NCBI RefSeq assembly: GCF_019264445.1
Contig: NZ_JAHVAB010000043.1
Span: 1-64,000 of the forward strand
Reading direction: 5' to 3'
From: Hydrogenophaga sp.
GTDB taxonomy: Bacteria > Pseudomonadota > Gammaproteobacteria > Burkholderiales > Burkholderiaceae_C
DNA length: 64,000 nt
Shown: positions 19,858 to 30,183 of the stretch, in pieces
Position numbering within the stretch: position 1 is the stretch's first letter
How the letters are laid out: the number at the start of each line of letters is the position of its first letter
Made by a program: the position numbers and the translations under genes
Notes under the pieces: generated by a model
Told to the model about the DNA's origin: nothing
Seen by the model: only the letters and a program-made list of their open reading frames with translations
The model's database searches: none

Positions 19858-21081
19858 TTACCTTGAGTTGAGAAGTTGAGTGACGTCGATGCGGTAAGCG
19901 TTGATGGCCGGCAGGAGCGCCGCCACCACCGCCACCCCGAAGGCCAGCACGGGCACCCAGGCTTCCCCGGGCACCCACTGCCAGCCGGCAATGGCCAGCG
20001 AATGGCGGGCGATCAAAAAGTCACCGGCCACTGCCGTGAGGGCGTGCGCCGCCAGCAGGCCCAGCACGCAGGCCAGCGCGGCCAGCCAGAGTGCCTCGCA
20101 CAGCAGCAGCGCGGCCACGCGCGCGGGCGGCGCGCCCAGCATGCGCAACATGGCAAGGTCTGCGCGCCGTTCGCGCACCGCACTCCACAGCGCGATGAAC
20201 ACCGACAGCCCGGCCACCACCACGAGCACAGCGGCGAGCGCGCGCAGCACCTGCGTGCCGACACCCACCATGTTCAGCAGCCGGGTGATTTCCACCGCAG
20301 GCGCGGCCGCCTGCATCGAGGTGCCCTGGTTGACAAAGCGCGGGAAACTCACGGCCGCCAGCGGCGAGCGGTAGCGGATGAGGGCCAGCGTGATTTCGCG
20401 GTCTTCGGCCAGCGCTTCTTCGAGCTCGGCGCGTTCGTCCTCGCTCATGCTGGCGCCCGCGTGCATGTCGTCGTGCACGCGCCAGACGGATTCGGTGGCG
20501 GTCAACACCAAGCGGTCGAGCACGCAGCCGCAAGGTGCCAGCACACCAGTGACGCTGTAGGGCGTGTCGCCGTGCACCGCCCCACCCGCGCCCAGACCAT
20601 GCGCGCCCTCAAACCGTTGGCCCACTTGCAGCCCCGTGCGCTGCGCCACCTGCGCCCCGAGCACCGCCTCCAGCGGCGCCTGCCACAGCACACCCTGCGC
20701 GAGCGTCGCGCCGTAGTGCGCCGGGTACGCGTGCGTGGTGCCAACGATGCGAAAGCCGCCCAGGTTGTCGCCCAGGCTCAGGGGAATCAGTTGCGCGACC
20801 TGCGGGGTTTTTTCAAGCTCGCGCACCTCGGACAGCGGAATGTTCCCGGGCGGCACATCGAGGTGGAACACACCGGCCAGGATCAGCTGCATCGGGCTGC
20901 CCTTGGCCCCCACCACCGCGTCGATGCCGGCCAGGTCTCGCTCGAAGGCGCGGTCGACCTGGTCGCGCGCGATCAGCAAAAACGCCATCGACGCCAGGCC
21001 CAACGCGAGCAACAGCAGGTTGAGCGCGGTGGTCAAGGGGCGCGACCACAGGTAGCGCCAGGACAGCGAGAACACGTTCAT
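19858..21081 (-). CDS. ABC transporter permease, FtsX/MacB/LolC type
   Basis: 407-residue inner-membrane permease. It has one N-terminal membrane segment (TTALNLLLLALGLASMAFLL), a periplasmic domain of about 220 residues, and three C-terminal segments (LAAVLVVVAGLSVFIALW, CEALWLAALACVLGLLAAHAL, VLAFGVAVVAALLPAINAYR). This is the FtsX topology of mechanotransmission-type ABC systems, not an importer fold. A CGC pair in the periplasmic domain (APCGCVLDR) is notable. The start overlaps the ATPase stop by four bases (ATGA). It probably works with the adjacent ATPase in envelope extraction or export connected to zinc starvation; the substrate is unknown. Confidence 0.87.
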   Translation of the reverse strand: MNVFSLSWRYLWSRPLTTALNLLLLALGLASMAFLLIARDQVDRAFERDLAGIDAVVGAKGSPMQLILAGVFHLDVPPGNIPLSEVRELEKTPQVAQLIPLSLGDNLGGFRIVGTTHAYPAHYGATLAQGVLWQAPLEAVLGAQVAQRTGLQVGQRFEGAHGLGAGGAVHGDTPYSVTGVLAPCGCVLDRLVLTATESVWRVHDDMHAGASMSEDERAELEEALAEDREITLALIRYRSPLAAVSFPRFVNQGTSMQAAAPAVEITRLLNMVGVGTQVLRALAAVLVVVAGLSVFIALWSAVRERRADLAMLRMLGAPPARVAALLLCEALWLAALACVLGLLAAHALTAVAGDFLIARHSLAIAGWQWVPGEAWVPVLAFGVAVVAALLPAINAYRIDVTQLLNSR

Positions 21082-21737
21082 GCCGCCGACCTCGCCGACA
21101 AGGCTTCAAACACCAGCGCCTGCGCGTGCGGCAGCGCCTGGCACACGCGCGCATCGTGTGTGGCCATCACCAGCGTGGCTTCGAGCGTGTCGGCGGTCTG
21201 GCGCAACAGCGCCAGCGCATTCGCGCAGGTGTCGTCATCAAGGCTGGCCGTGGGCTCGTCCGCCAGGATCACTTTCGGGCGCAGCAGCACGGCACGCGCC
21301 AGCGCCGCGCGCTGGGCCTGCCCGCCCGACAGCTGCGATGGGCGGCGCCGGGCCAGCTCCTTGAGACCCAGGGTATCGAGCGTGCGCGCCAGCGCGGCCT
21401 GGTCCACCGGAAGGCCGGCTGCGTAGAAAGCCAGCGCGAGGTTGTCGGCCACCGTCAGCGCTTCGCTCAAGTGCAGCCGCTGTGGCAAAAAACCGATGTG
21501 CCGCGCCCGCCAGGCGTCGCGCGCGGCGCCGCCCAGGGCGCCCACCGACTGCCCCGCCACCACGATCTCACCCGCCGAAGGCGTGAGCAGCCCGGCGGCC
21601 AGCGCCAGCCAGGTCGACTTGCCGCTGCCCGAGGGGCCGCGCAGCAGCAGCGTGCCGCCCTGGGCCACGTCCACGTCGGGAAGCGAGAACGGATCGCTGC
21701 CCGGGTAGGCACAGCGCAGGCCACGCGACTCGATCAC
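21078..21737 (-). CDS. ABC transporter ATP-binding protein, LolD/MacB type
   Basis: 219-residue ATPase with Walker A GPSGSGKST, Q-loop (FLPQRLHL), signature LSGGQAQR, Walker B VILADEPTASLD and switch His (ATHDARV). ADEPTASLD is the form common to LolD/MacB/FtsE-like proteins. The start is GTG at 21737, whose GTGA overlaps the stop of the zur-like gene by four bases, which fixes it well; the upstream open frame (to 21899) is antisense-like and spurious. It partners the FtsX-type permease immediately downstream. Confidence 0.9.
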   Translation of the reverse strand: MIESRGLRCAYPGSDPFSLPDVDVAQGGTLLLRGPSGSGKSTWLALAAGLLTPSAGEIVVAGQSVGALGGAARDAWRARHIGFLPQRLHLSEALTVADNLALAFYAAGLPVDQAALARTLDTLGLKELARRRPSQLSGGQAQRAALARAVLLRPKVILADEPTASLDDDTCANALALLRQTADTLEATLVMATHDARVCQALPHAQALVFEALSARSAA

Positions 21738-22234
21738 GAAGCCGCCTCGACACAGCCCGCGCAGGTGCCATGCACCGATACGTCCACCCGCGCACCCTGG
21801 TGGCCCAGGCGGGCCAGCGAGCTGAACAGGTCTTGCGCCATCGCCCGCGTGGGCTCGCTCGCGTCGGTCAGGCGGAACTGCCGGTGACAGGCATCGCACT
21901 CGAAGCGCGGCAGCGCGCCCTCGTCTTCACCGCTCGCTTCCCGGGGTGCCAGGTTGAAGCGCCAGGTGCGCGCCTGGTCGTCGGTATGGCGTTGCAGCAC
22001 GCCGCAAGCGGCCAGGCGATCGAGCAGCCGGTAGAGGGTGACGCGGTTGATGTCCAGCCCGCGCGCCGTCAGCGCCTGGAGCGCCTGGGCATGCGTGAGC
22101 CCGCCCGGAGGCTGCGCCAGGAAGAGGCCCAACACGGCGCGCGTGGCCAGGGTGCGGCGCAAGCCGGCGGCTTCCAGGCGCGTCTGGATGTGGGGCGGCA
22201 CAGTGGCGGTTTCTCGGGGAGCTCGGGTGACCAT
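21734..22234 (-). CDS. zur: Fur-family transcriptional regulator, Zur-like
   Basis: 166-residue Fur-superfamily repressor. An N-terminal winged helix (RRTLATRAVLGLFL, INRVTLYRLLDRLAACGVLQRH) is followed by a metal-binding dimerisation domain with two CxxC pairs, CDACHRQF and CAGC, for the structural zinc. Assignment as Zur rests on context: it is divergent from znuCBA and heads an operon resembling a known Zur-controlled one. The ATG at 22234 is preferred over one two codons upstream because AGAGG lies seven bases before it. Autoregulation is likely, since its promoter overlaps the operator pair. Confidence 0.87.
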   Translation of the reverse strand: MVTRAPRETATVPPHIQTRLEAAGLRRTLATRAVLGLFLAQPPGGLTHAQALQALTARGLDINRVTLYRLLDRLAACGVLQRHTDDQARTWRFNLAPREASGEDEGALPRFECDACHRQFRLTDASEPTRAMAQDLFSSLARLGHQGARVDVSVHGTCAGCVEAAS

Positions 22235-22250
22235 GGGCATGCCTCTGCAT

Positions 22251-22303
22251 TATTGCAACTTGGTTGCGTTAATATGCGGCTATCGCAATTGAGTTGCAAT
22301 ATC
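22251..22303. promoter_or_regulatory. Paired Zur-type operators between zur and znuC
   Basis: Two dyads: GCAAC-TTG-GTTGC at 22255-22267 (perfect) and GCAAT-TGA-GTTGC at 22285-22297 (imperfect). Extended, the first reads TATTGCAACTTGGTTGCG and the reverse complement of the second reads TATTGCAACTCAATTGCG, so the sites are near-identical and inverted. Their centres are 30 bp apart, about three helical turns, placing both on the same face of DNA. The position in a divergent zur/znu region makes Zur binding the natural inference. Confidence 0.75.
22271..22299 (-). promoter_or_regulatory. Predicted promoter of the zur operon
   Basis: On the minus strand, TTGCAA (22299-22294) and CATATT (22276-22271) are separated by exactly 17 bp. 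The -35 hexamer lies within the right operator, and the left operator covers the expected transcription start, so a bound repressor would block this promoter. No comparable plus-strand promoter for znuC could be identified by eye. Confidence 0.5.
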
Positions 22304-22314
22304 TTAGTCCCAAC

Positions 22315-23099
22315 GTGTTTTCACCCGATAGCCGCCCGCCCTCTGCACGCCCCATCGTCCTTCGAGACTTGACCCTAGGGTACGAACGGCACCCCGCCGT
22401 GCACCACCTGTCGCTGGTCGTGGCGGCGGGCTCGCTCGTGGCGGTGGTCGGCCCCAACGGCGCCGGCAAGTCCACCTTGATCAAAGCCCTGGCGGGCCGG
22501 CTCGACCCCATTGGCGGCTGGATCGAGGGGCTCGATCCGCACCGCGTGGCCTGGCTCGCGCAGCACGCGGGCATTGACCGCAGCTTCCCGATCTCGGTGC
22601 GCGACTTCGTGATGCTCGGCCTGTGGCACCAGGTGCGCGCGCTCGGGCGCCACACCGCCGCACACCGGCAGGCCTGCCACAGCGCACTGGCCGAGGTGGG
22701 GCTGCTGGGTTTTGAGCGGCGCGGCATCGACTCGCTGTCAGGAGGCCAGTGGCAGCGCGCCCTGTTCGCCCGGCTGATCCTGCAAGACGCCCCCGTGGTG
22801 CTGCTCGACGAACCTTTCGCCGCCGTCGACCAGCGCACCACCAACGATTTGCTGGCCTTGCTGCACCGCTGGGTGGCCGGGGGCAAAACGGTGGTGGCCG
22901 TGTTGCACGATCTGGCCCAGGTGCGCGCGCACTTTCCGCAGACGCTGCTGCTGGCCCGCGAGCCCATCGCCTGGGGCGCCACCGCCGACGTGCTCACGCC
23001 GGCCAACTGGCAGCGCGCCCTGCACATGCAGGAGCCCTTTGACGACGGTGCAGAGGTGTGTCACGCAGCCCCCAGGCTGCACGCGCACGGAGCCACCGC

Positions 23100-23103
<4 letters not shown>
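22315..23103 (+). CDS. znuC: Zinc ABC transporter ATP-binding protein
   Basis: 262-residue ATPase of the high-affinity zinc importer ZnuABC. Motifs: VLRDLTLGYERHPAVHHLSL (A-loop region), Walker A GPNGAGKST, signature LSGGQWQR, Walker B VVLLDEPFAAVD and switch His (VLHDLAQV). The start is uncertain: GTG at 22315 gives the usual length, while a TTG at 22294 would place the start codon inside the right operator. No clear Shine-Dalgarno precedes either. It overlaps znuB by four bases. Confidence 0.9.
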
Positions 23104-24960
<1,857 letters not shown>

Positions 24961-24995
24961 CGGCGGCAAGGCCTGTGTGCCACGGGGGCCGTGGC

Positions 24996-25001
24996 TATAC
25001 T
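24996..25001 (+). promoter_or_regulatory. Candidate -10 element for the DMT transporter
   Basis: TATACT, followed by a GC-rich discriminator, 29 bp upstream of the GTG start at 25030. There is no good -35 at the expected distance. It would give the transporter gene a promoter separate from znuCBA. Confidence 0.35.
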
Positions 25002-25029
25002 GCGGGCCCCTCGCCACCCGGAACACGCC

Positions 25030-25914
25030 GTGCCCCTGACCCACCTGTTGCTGGCCCTGTCGGTCGTGTTCGTCTGGGGCACCAATTTCGTGGTGATCCG
25101 CTGGGGGCTGGATGGCCTGCCACCGTTTCTTTTTGCCGCGCTGCGCTTCGCGTTCTCAGCGCTGCCCTGGCTGCTGTTGGTGCCCCGCCCCACCGCGCCC
25201 TGGCGCAAGATCGCCGCCTTCGGTGTGCTGCTGGGCGTGGGGCAATTCGGCCTGCTGTTTCTGGCCATGCGCAGCAGCATTTCGCCGGGCCTGGCCTCGC
25301 TGGTGGTGCAGCTGCAGGTGTTCTTCACCATCGGGTTGTCGTTGTGGCTCATGGGCGAGCGCGTGCGTGGCTTCCAGGTGGTGGGCCTGCTGCTGGCGCT
25401 GGCGGGCCTGGGCGTGATCGCCACGCACCTGGACGCCACCGTCACGCTGCTGGGCATGGCAATGGTGTTGAGCGCCGCCTTTTTCTGGTCGCTGGCCAAC
25501 CTGGTGGTCAAGTCGCTCGGGCCGGTGAACATGCTGCACTTCATGGTGTGGAGCAGCGTGTTCGCGGTGCCGCCGCTGCTGGCGCTGTCCTGGCTGATCG
25601 AGGGCCCGCACGCCATGGCCAGCGGCTTGCAAAACGCCAGTGGCCTGGTGTGGGCGAGCGTGCTCTGGCAGGCCGTGGGCAACACGCTGTTTGGCTATGG
25701 CGTCTGGAACTGGCTGCTGGCGCGCCACCCGGCCGCCACCGTCACGCCACTGGCGCTGCTGATCCCGGTGTTTGGCATGGGCGCCTCGGCGCTCTCGCTG
25801 GGCGAATCGCTGCCGCAGTGGAAGCTGGGGGCAGCCTCGCTGGTGCTGCTGGGGCTGGCGGTCATCGTCTGCTGGCCGCTGTGGCAATCCCGGCGGCGCC
25901 AGCCGATGCCCTGA
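25030..25914 (+). CDS. EamA/DMT family transporter
   Basis: 294-residue inner-membrane protein with ten predicted helices in two EamA repeats. The first begins LLLALSVVFVWGTNFVVIRWGL (typical W-G-x-N/S-F motif) and the second around AMVLSAAFFWSLANLVVKSLG, ending PLALLIPVFGMGASALSLGE. Related proteins (YdcZ/EamA/RhtA-like) export amino acids or metabolites. The GTG at 25030 is chosen because the upstream codons overlap the predicted -10. Substrate cannot be inferred from the neighbours. Confidence 0.85.
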   Translation: MPLTHLLLALSVVFVWGTNFVVIRWGLDGLPPFLFAALRFAFSALPWLLLVPRPTAPWRKIAAFGVLLGVGQFGLLFLAMRSSISPGLASLVVQLQVFFTIGLSLWLMGERVRGFQVVGLLLALAGLGVIATHLDATVTLLGMAMVLSAAFFWSLANLVVKSLGPVNMLHFMVWSSVFAVPPLLALSWLIEGPHAMASGLQNASGLVWASVLWQAVGNTLFGYGVWNWLLARHPAATVTPLALLIPVFGMGASALSLGESLPQWKLGAASLVLLGLAVIVCWPLWQSRRRQPMP

Positions 25915-26013
25915 CAGTTTCGCGGGGTATTTCCGCTGAGGTGAATCCAGTGCGGGGTCGCGCCGCGTATCTCCTTGCAGCCACGTTCCGGCTTCAACCC
26001 TCAAGGAGACTTC

Positions 26014-26565
26014 ATGTTCAAGCAGACCCTCAGCAAGACCGTTCTGGCCCTGGCCATCGGCACCGCCTCCCTTGGCGCTTTCGCGCAAGTCATGGTGGGC
26101 GGCGCGCCGATGCTCGCCAGCAAGGACATCATCGACAACGCCGTCAACTCCAAGGACCACACCACGCTGGTCGCCGCCGTCAAGGCCGCGGGCCTGGTCG
26201 ACACGCTCAAGGGCCCGGGCCCGTTCACGGTGTTCGCACCGACCAACGCCGCGTTTGCTGCGCTGCCTGCCGGCACGGTGGACACCCTGCTCAAGCCTGA
26301 GAACAAGGGCATGCTCACCGGCATCCTGACCTACCACGTGGTTCCCGGCAAGCTGGATGCCGCCGCCATCACCAAGCTGATTGCCGACGGCAAGGGCATG
26401 GCCTCGATGAAGACCGCCGCCGGCGGCACGCTGGTGGCCAAGGCGGCTGGCGGCAAGGTCACCGTGACGGATGAAAAAGGCGGCGTGGCCACGGTCTCCA
26501 TCGCCGACGTGTACCAGTCCAACGGCGTGATCCACGTCATCGACAAGGTGATGTTGCCGAAGTAA
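26014..26565 (+). CDS. Fasciclin (FAS1) domain exported protein
   Basis: 183-residue secreted or periplasmic protein. The signal peptide [20 protein letters not shown] ends near AFAQ. One FAS1 domain follows: [21 protein letters not shown] (H1 box), [12 protein letters not shown], and [20 protein letters not shown] (H2 box) at the C-terminus. Such proteins are implicated in adhesion or surface association; no partner is visible. The ATG at 26014 follows AAGGAG at good spacing. A terminator lies immediately downstream, so it is a single-gene unit. Confidence 0.93.
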   Translation: MFKQTLSKTVLALAIGTASLGAFAQVMVGGAPMLASKDIIDNAVNSKDHTTLVAAVKAAGLVDTLKGPGPFTVFAPTNAAFAALPAGTVDTLLKPENKGMLTGILTYHVVPGKLDAAAITKLIADGKGMASMKTAAGGTLVAKAAGGKVTVTDEKGGVATVSIADVYQSNGVIHVIDKVMLPK

Positions 26566-26581
26566 CCGGCGCTTCAAAGCC

Positions 26582-26621
26582 AACGGGCGGACACCCTCTT
26601 CGGGTGCCCGCCCGTTTTTTT
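26582..26621 (+). terminator. Rho-independent terminator after the fasciclin gene
   Basis: Long GC-rich stem (AACGGGCGG-ACACCC paired with GGGTGC-CCGCCCGTT) with a TCTTC-type tetraloop region and a run of seven Ts on the plus strand. It ends 8 bp before the msrA stop on the opposite strand; the tail on the minus side is poor. Confidence 0.93.
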
Positions 26622-26628
26622 ATGCGCG

Positions 26629-27165
26629 TTACTTGGCCAGCCGCGCGAAGGTCTTGCGGAACTTCGCCACCTTGGGCGCAGCCACCGCCATGCAGTAGCC
26701 CTGGTGCGGGTTGCGCTCGAAGAAGTCCTGGTGGTAGGCCTCGGCGGGCCAGTAGTTGTCCAGCGCCTTCAGCTCGGTGACCACCGGTTTGCCAAAGGCG
26801 TTGTCTTTCGTGAGCTCATCGATCAACGCCTGCGCCACCTGCTGCTGCTCGGGCGTGGTGAAGTAGATGCCGCTGCGGTACTGCGTGCCCACGTCGTTGC
26901 CCTGGCGGTTCAGCGTGGTTGCATCGTGCACCACGAAGAAGATTTCCAGGATCTCGCGCGTGCTGATCAATGCCGGGTCGTATTCCAGCCGCACCACCTC
27001 GTTGTGCCCGGTGGTGCCGGTGCACACCTGCTCATAGGTGGGCTGTTTCACCTGGCCGTTGCTGTAGCCCGACTCCACGTCGGTCACGCCCTGCACTTCC
27101 TTGTAAACCGACTCGGTGCACCAGAAGCAGCCACCGCCCAGCACCAGCACTTGTTTGTCGCTCAT
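26629..27165 (-). CDS. msrA: Peptide-methionine (S)-S-oxide reductase
   Basis: 178-residue repair enzyme that reduces methionine-S-sulfoxide. The catalytic motif GGGCFWCTE is near the N-terminus. Further family motifs are [33 protein letters not shown] and [16 protein letters not shown], the last Cys being a likely resolving residue. The ATG at 27165 follows AAGGAG; a longer frame to 27204 lacks support. It stands alone, divergent from nothing obvious, with msrB not in the window. Confidence 0.95.
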   Translation of the reverse strand: MSDKQVLVLGGGCFWCTESVYKEVQGVTDVESGYSNGQVKQPTYEQVCTGTTGHNEVVRLEYDPALISTREILEIFFVVHDATTLNRQGNDVGTQYRSGIYFTTPEQQQVAQALIDELTKDNAFGKPVVTELKALDNYWPAEAYHQDFFERNPHQGYCMAVAAPKVAKFRKTFARLAK

Positions 27166-27228
27166 CGTTTTCTCCTTGATTGTTGCCTGCGTTGGTCGCT
27201 CCACGCGCAGAAATCTTTCAACAGCGCA

Positions 27229-28119
27229 TCACTCTACCGGCTGCGCGAACCCGCGCACCGCGTCGAGAAAAGCCCCCAGCGCGGCCTGGTCTCTGTCGGT
27301 CTTCCAGAGGCAGTGGGTGTCGTAAGGCGGGGTCTGCACCGCCAGCGGCACAAACACGGCACCGGGCAAGCCGGCCTGCTGCAGCGCCGCCGGCACGAGC
27401 GCCACGCCGAGGCCTTGCGCCACCATCGACACCACGCTGAGCCAGTGGCGCAGCTCGTAGCGAATCTCCGGCGAAAACCCGGCGTCGGCACACAGCCCGA
27501 GGATGCGCTCGTGGTAGTCGGGCGAGACCGCGCGCGAGACCATGGCAAACGGCTCCCCCTGCAGCTTGGCCACCGGCAGCCGCTGGCGCCGCGCCAGCGT
27601 GTGGCCAGCGGGCAGGCAGGCCACGAAGGGCTGGCTGGACACCAGAATCTGCGAAAACCCGGCCGGCACACGCGTGGTGTGCACAAAGCCCAGGTCCAGC
27701 CGCTCGTGCATGAGGTCAATGAGCTGGTCGCTCGAACTCATCTCGCGCAGCACCAGCCGCAAACGCGGATGCTGCGCTGCAAATCCCTTCAGAACCTGCG
27801 GCAAGCCCCGGTACAGCACGGTGCCCGCAAAGCCGATCTGCAAACTGCCCACCAGGCCCTGCGCCACCTCGCGTGCCTCGCGCGCGGCGTGGCCCGCCTG
27901 ATCGAGCAGCGCGCGCGCCGCCGGCACGAACGCCTGCCCCGCCGCCGTGAGCTGCACGCCCCGGCTGTTGCGCGTGAACAGCTGCGCGCCCACCGACGCT
28001 TCGAGCTGCTGGATGTTGAGCGAGAGCGGCGGCTGCGTGATGGCCAGGCGCTGGGCCGCCCGGCCAAAATGCAGCTCCTCGGCCAGCACGAGGAAATAGC
28101 GCAGGTGGCGGAATTCCAT
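27229..28119 (-). CDS. LysR-type regulator divergent from gcdH
   Basis: 296-residue LTTR. The N-terminal winged helix is clear ([33 protein letters not shown], then [13 protein letters not shown]). The rest is the substrate-binding effector domain. It is transcribed away from glutaryl-CoA dehydrogenase across a 102-bp region with an inverted repeat, the standard arrangement for a dedicated LysR activator such as GcdR of Pseudomonas. Glutarate or glutaryl-CoA as the inducer is therefore a reasonable inference. The open frame continues far past this start (to 33699) only because the opposite strand is GC-rich coding DNA. Confidence 0.88.
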   Translation of the reverse strand: MEFRHLRYFLVLAEELHFGRAAQRLAITQPPLSLNIQQLEASVGAQLFTRNSRGVQLTAAGQAFVPAARALLDQAGHAAREAREVAQGLVGSLQIGFAGTVLYRGLPQVLKGFAAQHPRLRLVLREMSSSDQLIDLMHERLDLGFVHTTRVPAGFSQILVSSQPFVACLPAGHTLARRQRLPVAKLQGEPFAMVSRAVSPDYHERILGLCADAGFSPEIRYELRHWLSVVSMVAQGLGVALVPAALQQAGLPGAVFVPLAVQTPPYDTHCLWKTDRDQAALGAFLDAVRGFAQPVE

Positions 28120-28139
28120 GAATCTGAAATTTATATGGG

Positions 28140-28171
28140 TGAATACACCAACGATATTAGACAGGTATTCA
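28140..28171. promoter_or_regulatory. Inverted repeat in the LysR/gcdH promoter region
   Basis: TGAATAC (28140-28146) and GTATTCA (28165-28171) are perfect inverted arms 18 bp apart in an AT-rich patch (ATATTAG between them). A separate short dyad GGTG-AATA-CACC overlaps the left arm. The location between the divergent genes suits a LysR binding region, although it is not a textbook T-N11-A box. Confidence 0.45.
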
Positions 28172-28221
28172 TGCGCCACGGACAATCGCGCATCGCCACC
28201 CCGAACCCCGGAGACAACACC

Positions 28222-29406
28222 ATGAGCACCGCCAAAGCCCGCTTCAGCTGGGAAGACCCCTTCCACCTCGACGCCCAACTCACCGACGACGAGCGCCAGG
28301 TGCGCGACGCCGCCCACAGCTACTGCCAGGAAAAACTGCTCCCGCGCGTGACCGAGGCCTTCCGCCACGAGAAGACCGACGTGGGCATCTTCCGCGAGAT
28401 GGGCGAACTCGGCCTGCTCGGCCCGACCATCCCCGAAGCCTACGGCGGCAGCGGCCTGAACTACGTGTGCTACGGCCTCGTGGCGCGCGAAGTGGAGCGC
28501 GTGGACTCCGGCTACCGCTCGATGATGAGCGTGCAGAGCTCGCTGGTGATGGTGCCCATCAACGAATTCGGCAGCGAAGCGCAAAAGCAGAAGTACCTGC
28601 CCAAGCTCGCCACCGGCGAGTGGATCGGCTGCTTTGGCCTGACCGAACCCAACCACGGCTCCGACCCCGGCAGCATGGTCACGCGCGCCAAGAAGGTGGC
28701 TGGCGGCTACAGCTTGTCTGGCGCCAAGATGTGGATCACCAATAGCCCGATCGCCGACGTGTTCGTGGTCTGGGCGAAGGACGACGAAGGCGCGATCCGT
28801 GGCTTCATCCTGGAAAAAGGCATGAAAGGCCTGAGTGCCCCGGCCATTCACAGCAAGGTGGGGCTGCGCGCATCCATCACGGGCGAGATCGTCATGGACG
28901 GCGTGTTCTGCCCCGAAGAAAACGCCTTCCCCGAGGTGCGCGGCCTCAAGGGCCCGTTCACCTGCCTCAACAGCGCGCGCTACGGCATTGCCTGGGGCGC
29001 GCTGGGCGCGGCCGAAGACTGCTACTTCCGCGCCCGCCAGTACGTCATGGACCGCCAGCAGTTTGGCCGCCCGCTCGCGGCCAACCAACTGATCCAGAAA
29101 AAGCTGGCCGACATGCTCACCGAGATCAGCCTGGGCCTGCAAGGCTGCCTGCGCCTGGGCCGCATGAAGGACGAAGGCACCGCCGCGGTGGAAATCACCT
29201 CCATCCTCAAGCGCAACAGCTGCGGCAAGGCGCTGGACGTGGCCCGCCTGGCGCGCGACATGATGGGCGGCAACGGCATCAGCGACGAGTTCGGCGTGGC
29301 GCGCCACCTGGTGAACCTGGAGGTGGTGAACACCTACGAGGGCACGCACGACGTGCACGCGCTGATCCTGGGCCGGGCGATCACGGGGATTGCCGCGTTC
29401 AACTGA
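28222..29406 (+). CDS. gcdH: Glutaryl-CoA dehydrogenase
   Basis: 394-residue FAD acyl-CoA dehydrogenase that oxidises and decarboxylates glutaryl-CoA to crotonyl-CoA, in lysine, tryptophan and aromatic (benzoyl-CoA) catabolism. Family features: [17 protein letters not shown] (FAD site), [38 protein letters not shown] and [11 protein letters not shown]. The [18 protein letters not shown] motif near the C-terminus carries the catalytic Glu. These, and the absence of a short-chain-type Glu elsewhere, fit GCDH rather than a generic acyl-CoA dehydrogenase. The LysR neighbour supports inducible control. Confidence 0.93.
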   Translation: MSTAKARFSWEDPFHLDAQLTDDERQVRDAAHSYCQEKLLPRVTEAFRHEKTDVGIFREMGELGLLGPTIPEAYGGSGLNYVCYGLVAREVERVDSGYRSMMSVQSSLVMVPINEFGSEAQKQKYLPKLATGEWIGCFGLTEPNHGSDPGSMVTRAKKVAGGYSLSGAKMWITNSPIADVFVVWAKDDEGAIRGFILEKGMKGLSAPAIHSKVGLRASITGEIVMDGVFCPEENAFPEVRGLKGPFTCLNSARYGIAWGALGAAEDCYFRARQYVMDRQQFGRPLAANQLIQKKLADMLTEISLGLQGCLRLGRMKDEGTAAVEITSILKRNSCGKALDVARLARDMMGGNGISDEFGVARHLVNLEVVNTYEGTHDVHALILGRAITGIAAFN

Positions 29407-29454
29407 GCGAAAGGGTCGGGCACACGGGCTGGGGACGTGTGCCGGGCAGCGGGG

Positions 29455-29476
29455 GTGGGTTACATTACTAACCCAC
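29455..29476. promoter_or_regulatory. Perfect dyad operator upstream of tetR
   Basis: GTGGGTTA-CATTAC-TAACCCAC is a perfect 8-bp inverted repeat with a 6-bp spacer, 20 bp upstream of the TetR-family start codon. TetR proteins bind such dyads, so this is the likely autoregulatory operator for the regulator and the RND genes downstream. Confidence 0.7.
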
Positions 29477-29496
29477 CGGTCATTAACCGTTTCCCC

Positions 29497-30177
29497 ATGC
29501 CTGCCTCCCGCCCTCTGGCCCCTCCAGATTCCGACGCCGAGCCGCGCCAGCGCCGCGCGCGGCGCAAGGAAGCGCGCCCCGGCGAGCTGCTGGACGCCGC
29601 CCTGCAGCTCTTCGTCGAGAAGGGCTTTGCCGCCACGCGGGTGGAAGAAGTCGCCGCCCGCGCAGGCGTCTCCAAAGGCACGCTCTTCCTGTACTTCCCG
29701 AGCAAGGAAGAACTCTTCAAGGCCGTCGTGCGCGAAAACATCGCCGGCCGCTTTCCGGAGTGGAACGAGGAGCTGGCGCAGTTCAGCGGCGACAGCGCCG
29801 AGCTGGTGCGCTACTGCCTGCACACCTGGTGGGAGCGCGTGGGCATGACGCCGGCCTCCGGCATCACCAAGCTGGTGATGAGCGAGGCCGGCATGTTCCC
29901 CGAGATCGCGGCCTTCTACCAGCAGGAAGTGATCGAACCCGGCCACGACCTGATCCGCCGCATCCTGCAGCGCGGCATGGACCGGGGTGAGTTCCGCCCC
30001 CTGTCGCTCGAATACGCGGTCTACAGCCTGATCGCACCCATGATCTTTCTGCTGATGTGGAAACACTCGATGGCGCCCTGCTGCCCCGCCACCGAAGTGA
30101 TCGATCCCATCGGCTTCATCGACAACCAGGTCGACCTGCTGCTGCGCGGCATGCTCGTGCCCGGCCCCACCGCCTGA
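29497..30177 (+). CDS. TetR/AcrR family regulator of the RND genes
   Basis: 226-residue repressor. The N-terminal TetR helix-turn-helix is clear: [48 protein letters not shown]. The C-terminal domain (about residues 80-226) is the ligand-binding part, of a type with an [17 protein letters not shown] segment seen in AcrR-like regulators of efflux operons. The ATG at 29497 follows the perfect dyad. The RND adaptor begins 6 bases after its stop, so regulator and pump are one transcript and probably self-repressing. Confidence 0.9.
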   Translation: MPASRPLAPPDSDAEPRQRRARRKEARPGELLDAALQLFVEKGFAATRVEEVAARAGVSKGTLFLYFPSKEELFKAVVRENIAGRFPEWNEELAQFSGDSAELVRYCLHTWWERVGMTPASGITKLVMSEAGMFPEIAAFYQQEVIEPGHDLIRRILQRGMDRGEFRPLSLEYAVYSLIAPMIFLLMWKHSMAPCCPATEVIDPIGFIDNQVDLLLRGMLVPGPTA

Positions 30178-30183
30178 ACCGCC

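Noticed and set aside
22294-22314. TTG start for znuC inside the right operator
   Set aside because: Possible but not preferred: no ribosome-binding site, a rare start codon, and the GTG at 22315 gives normal length.
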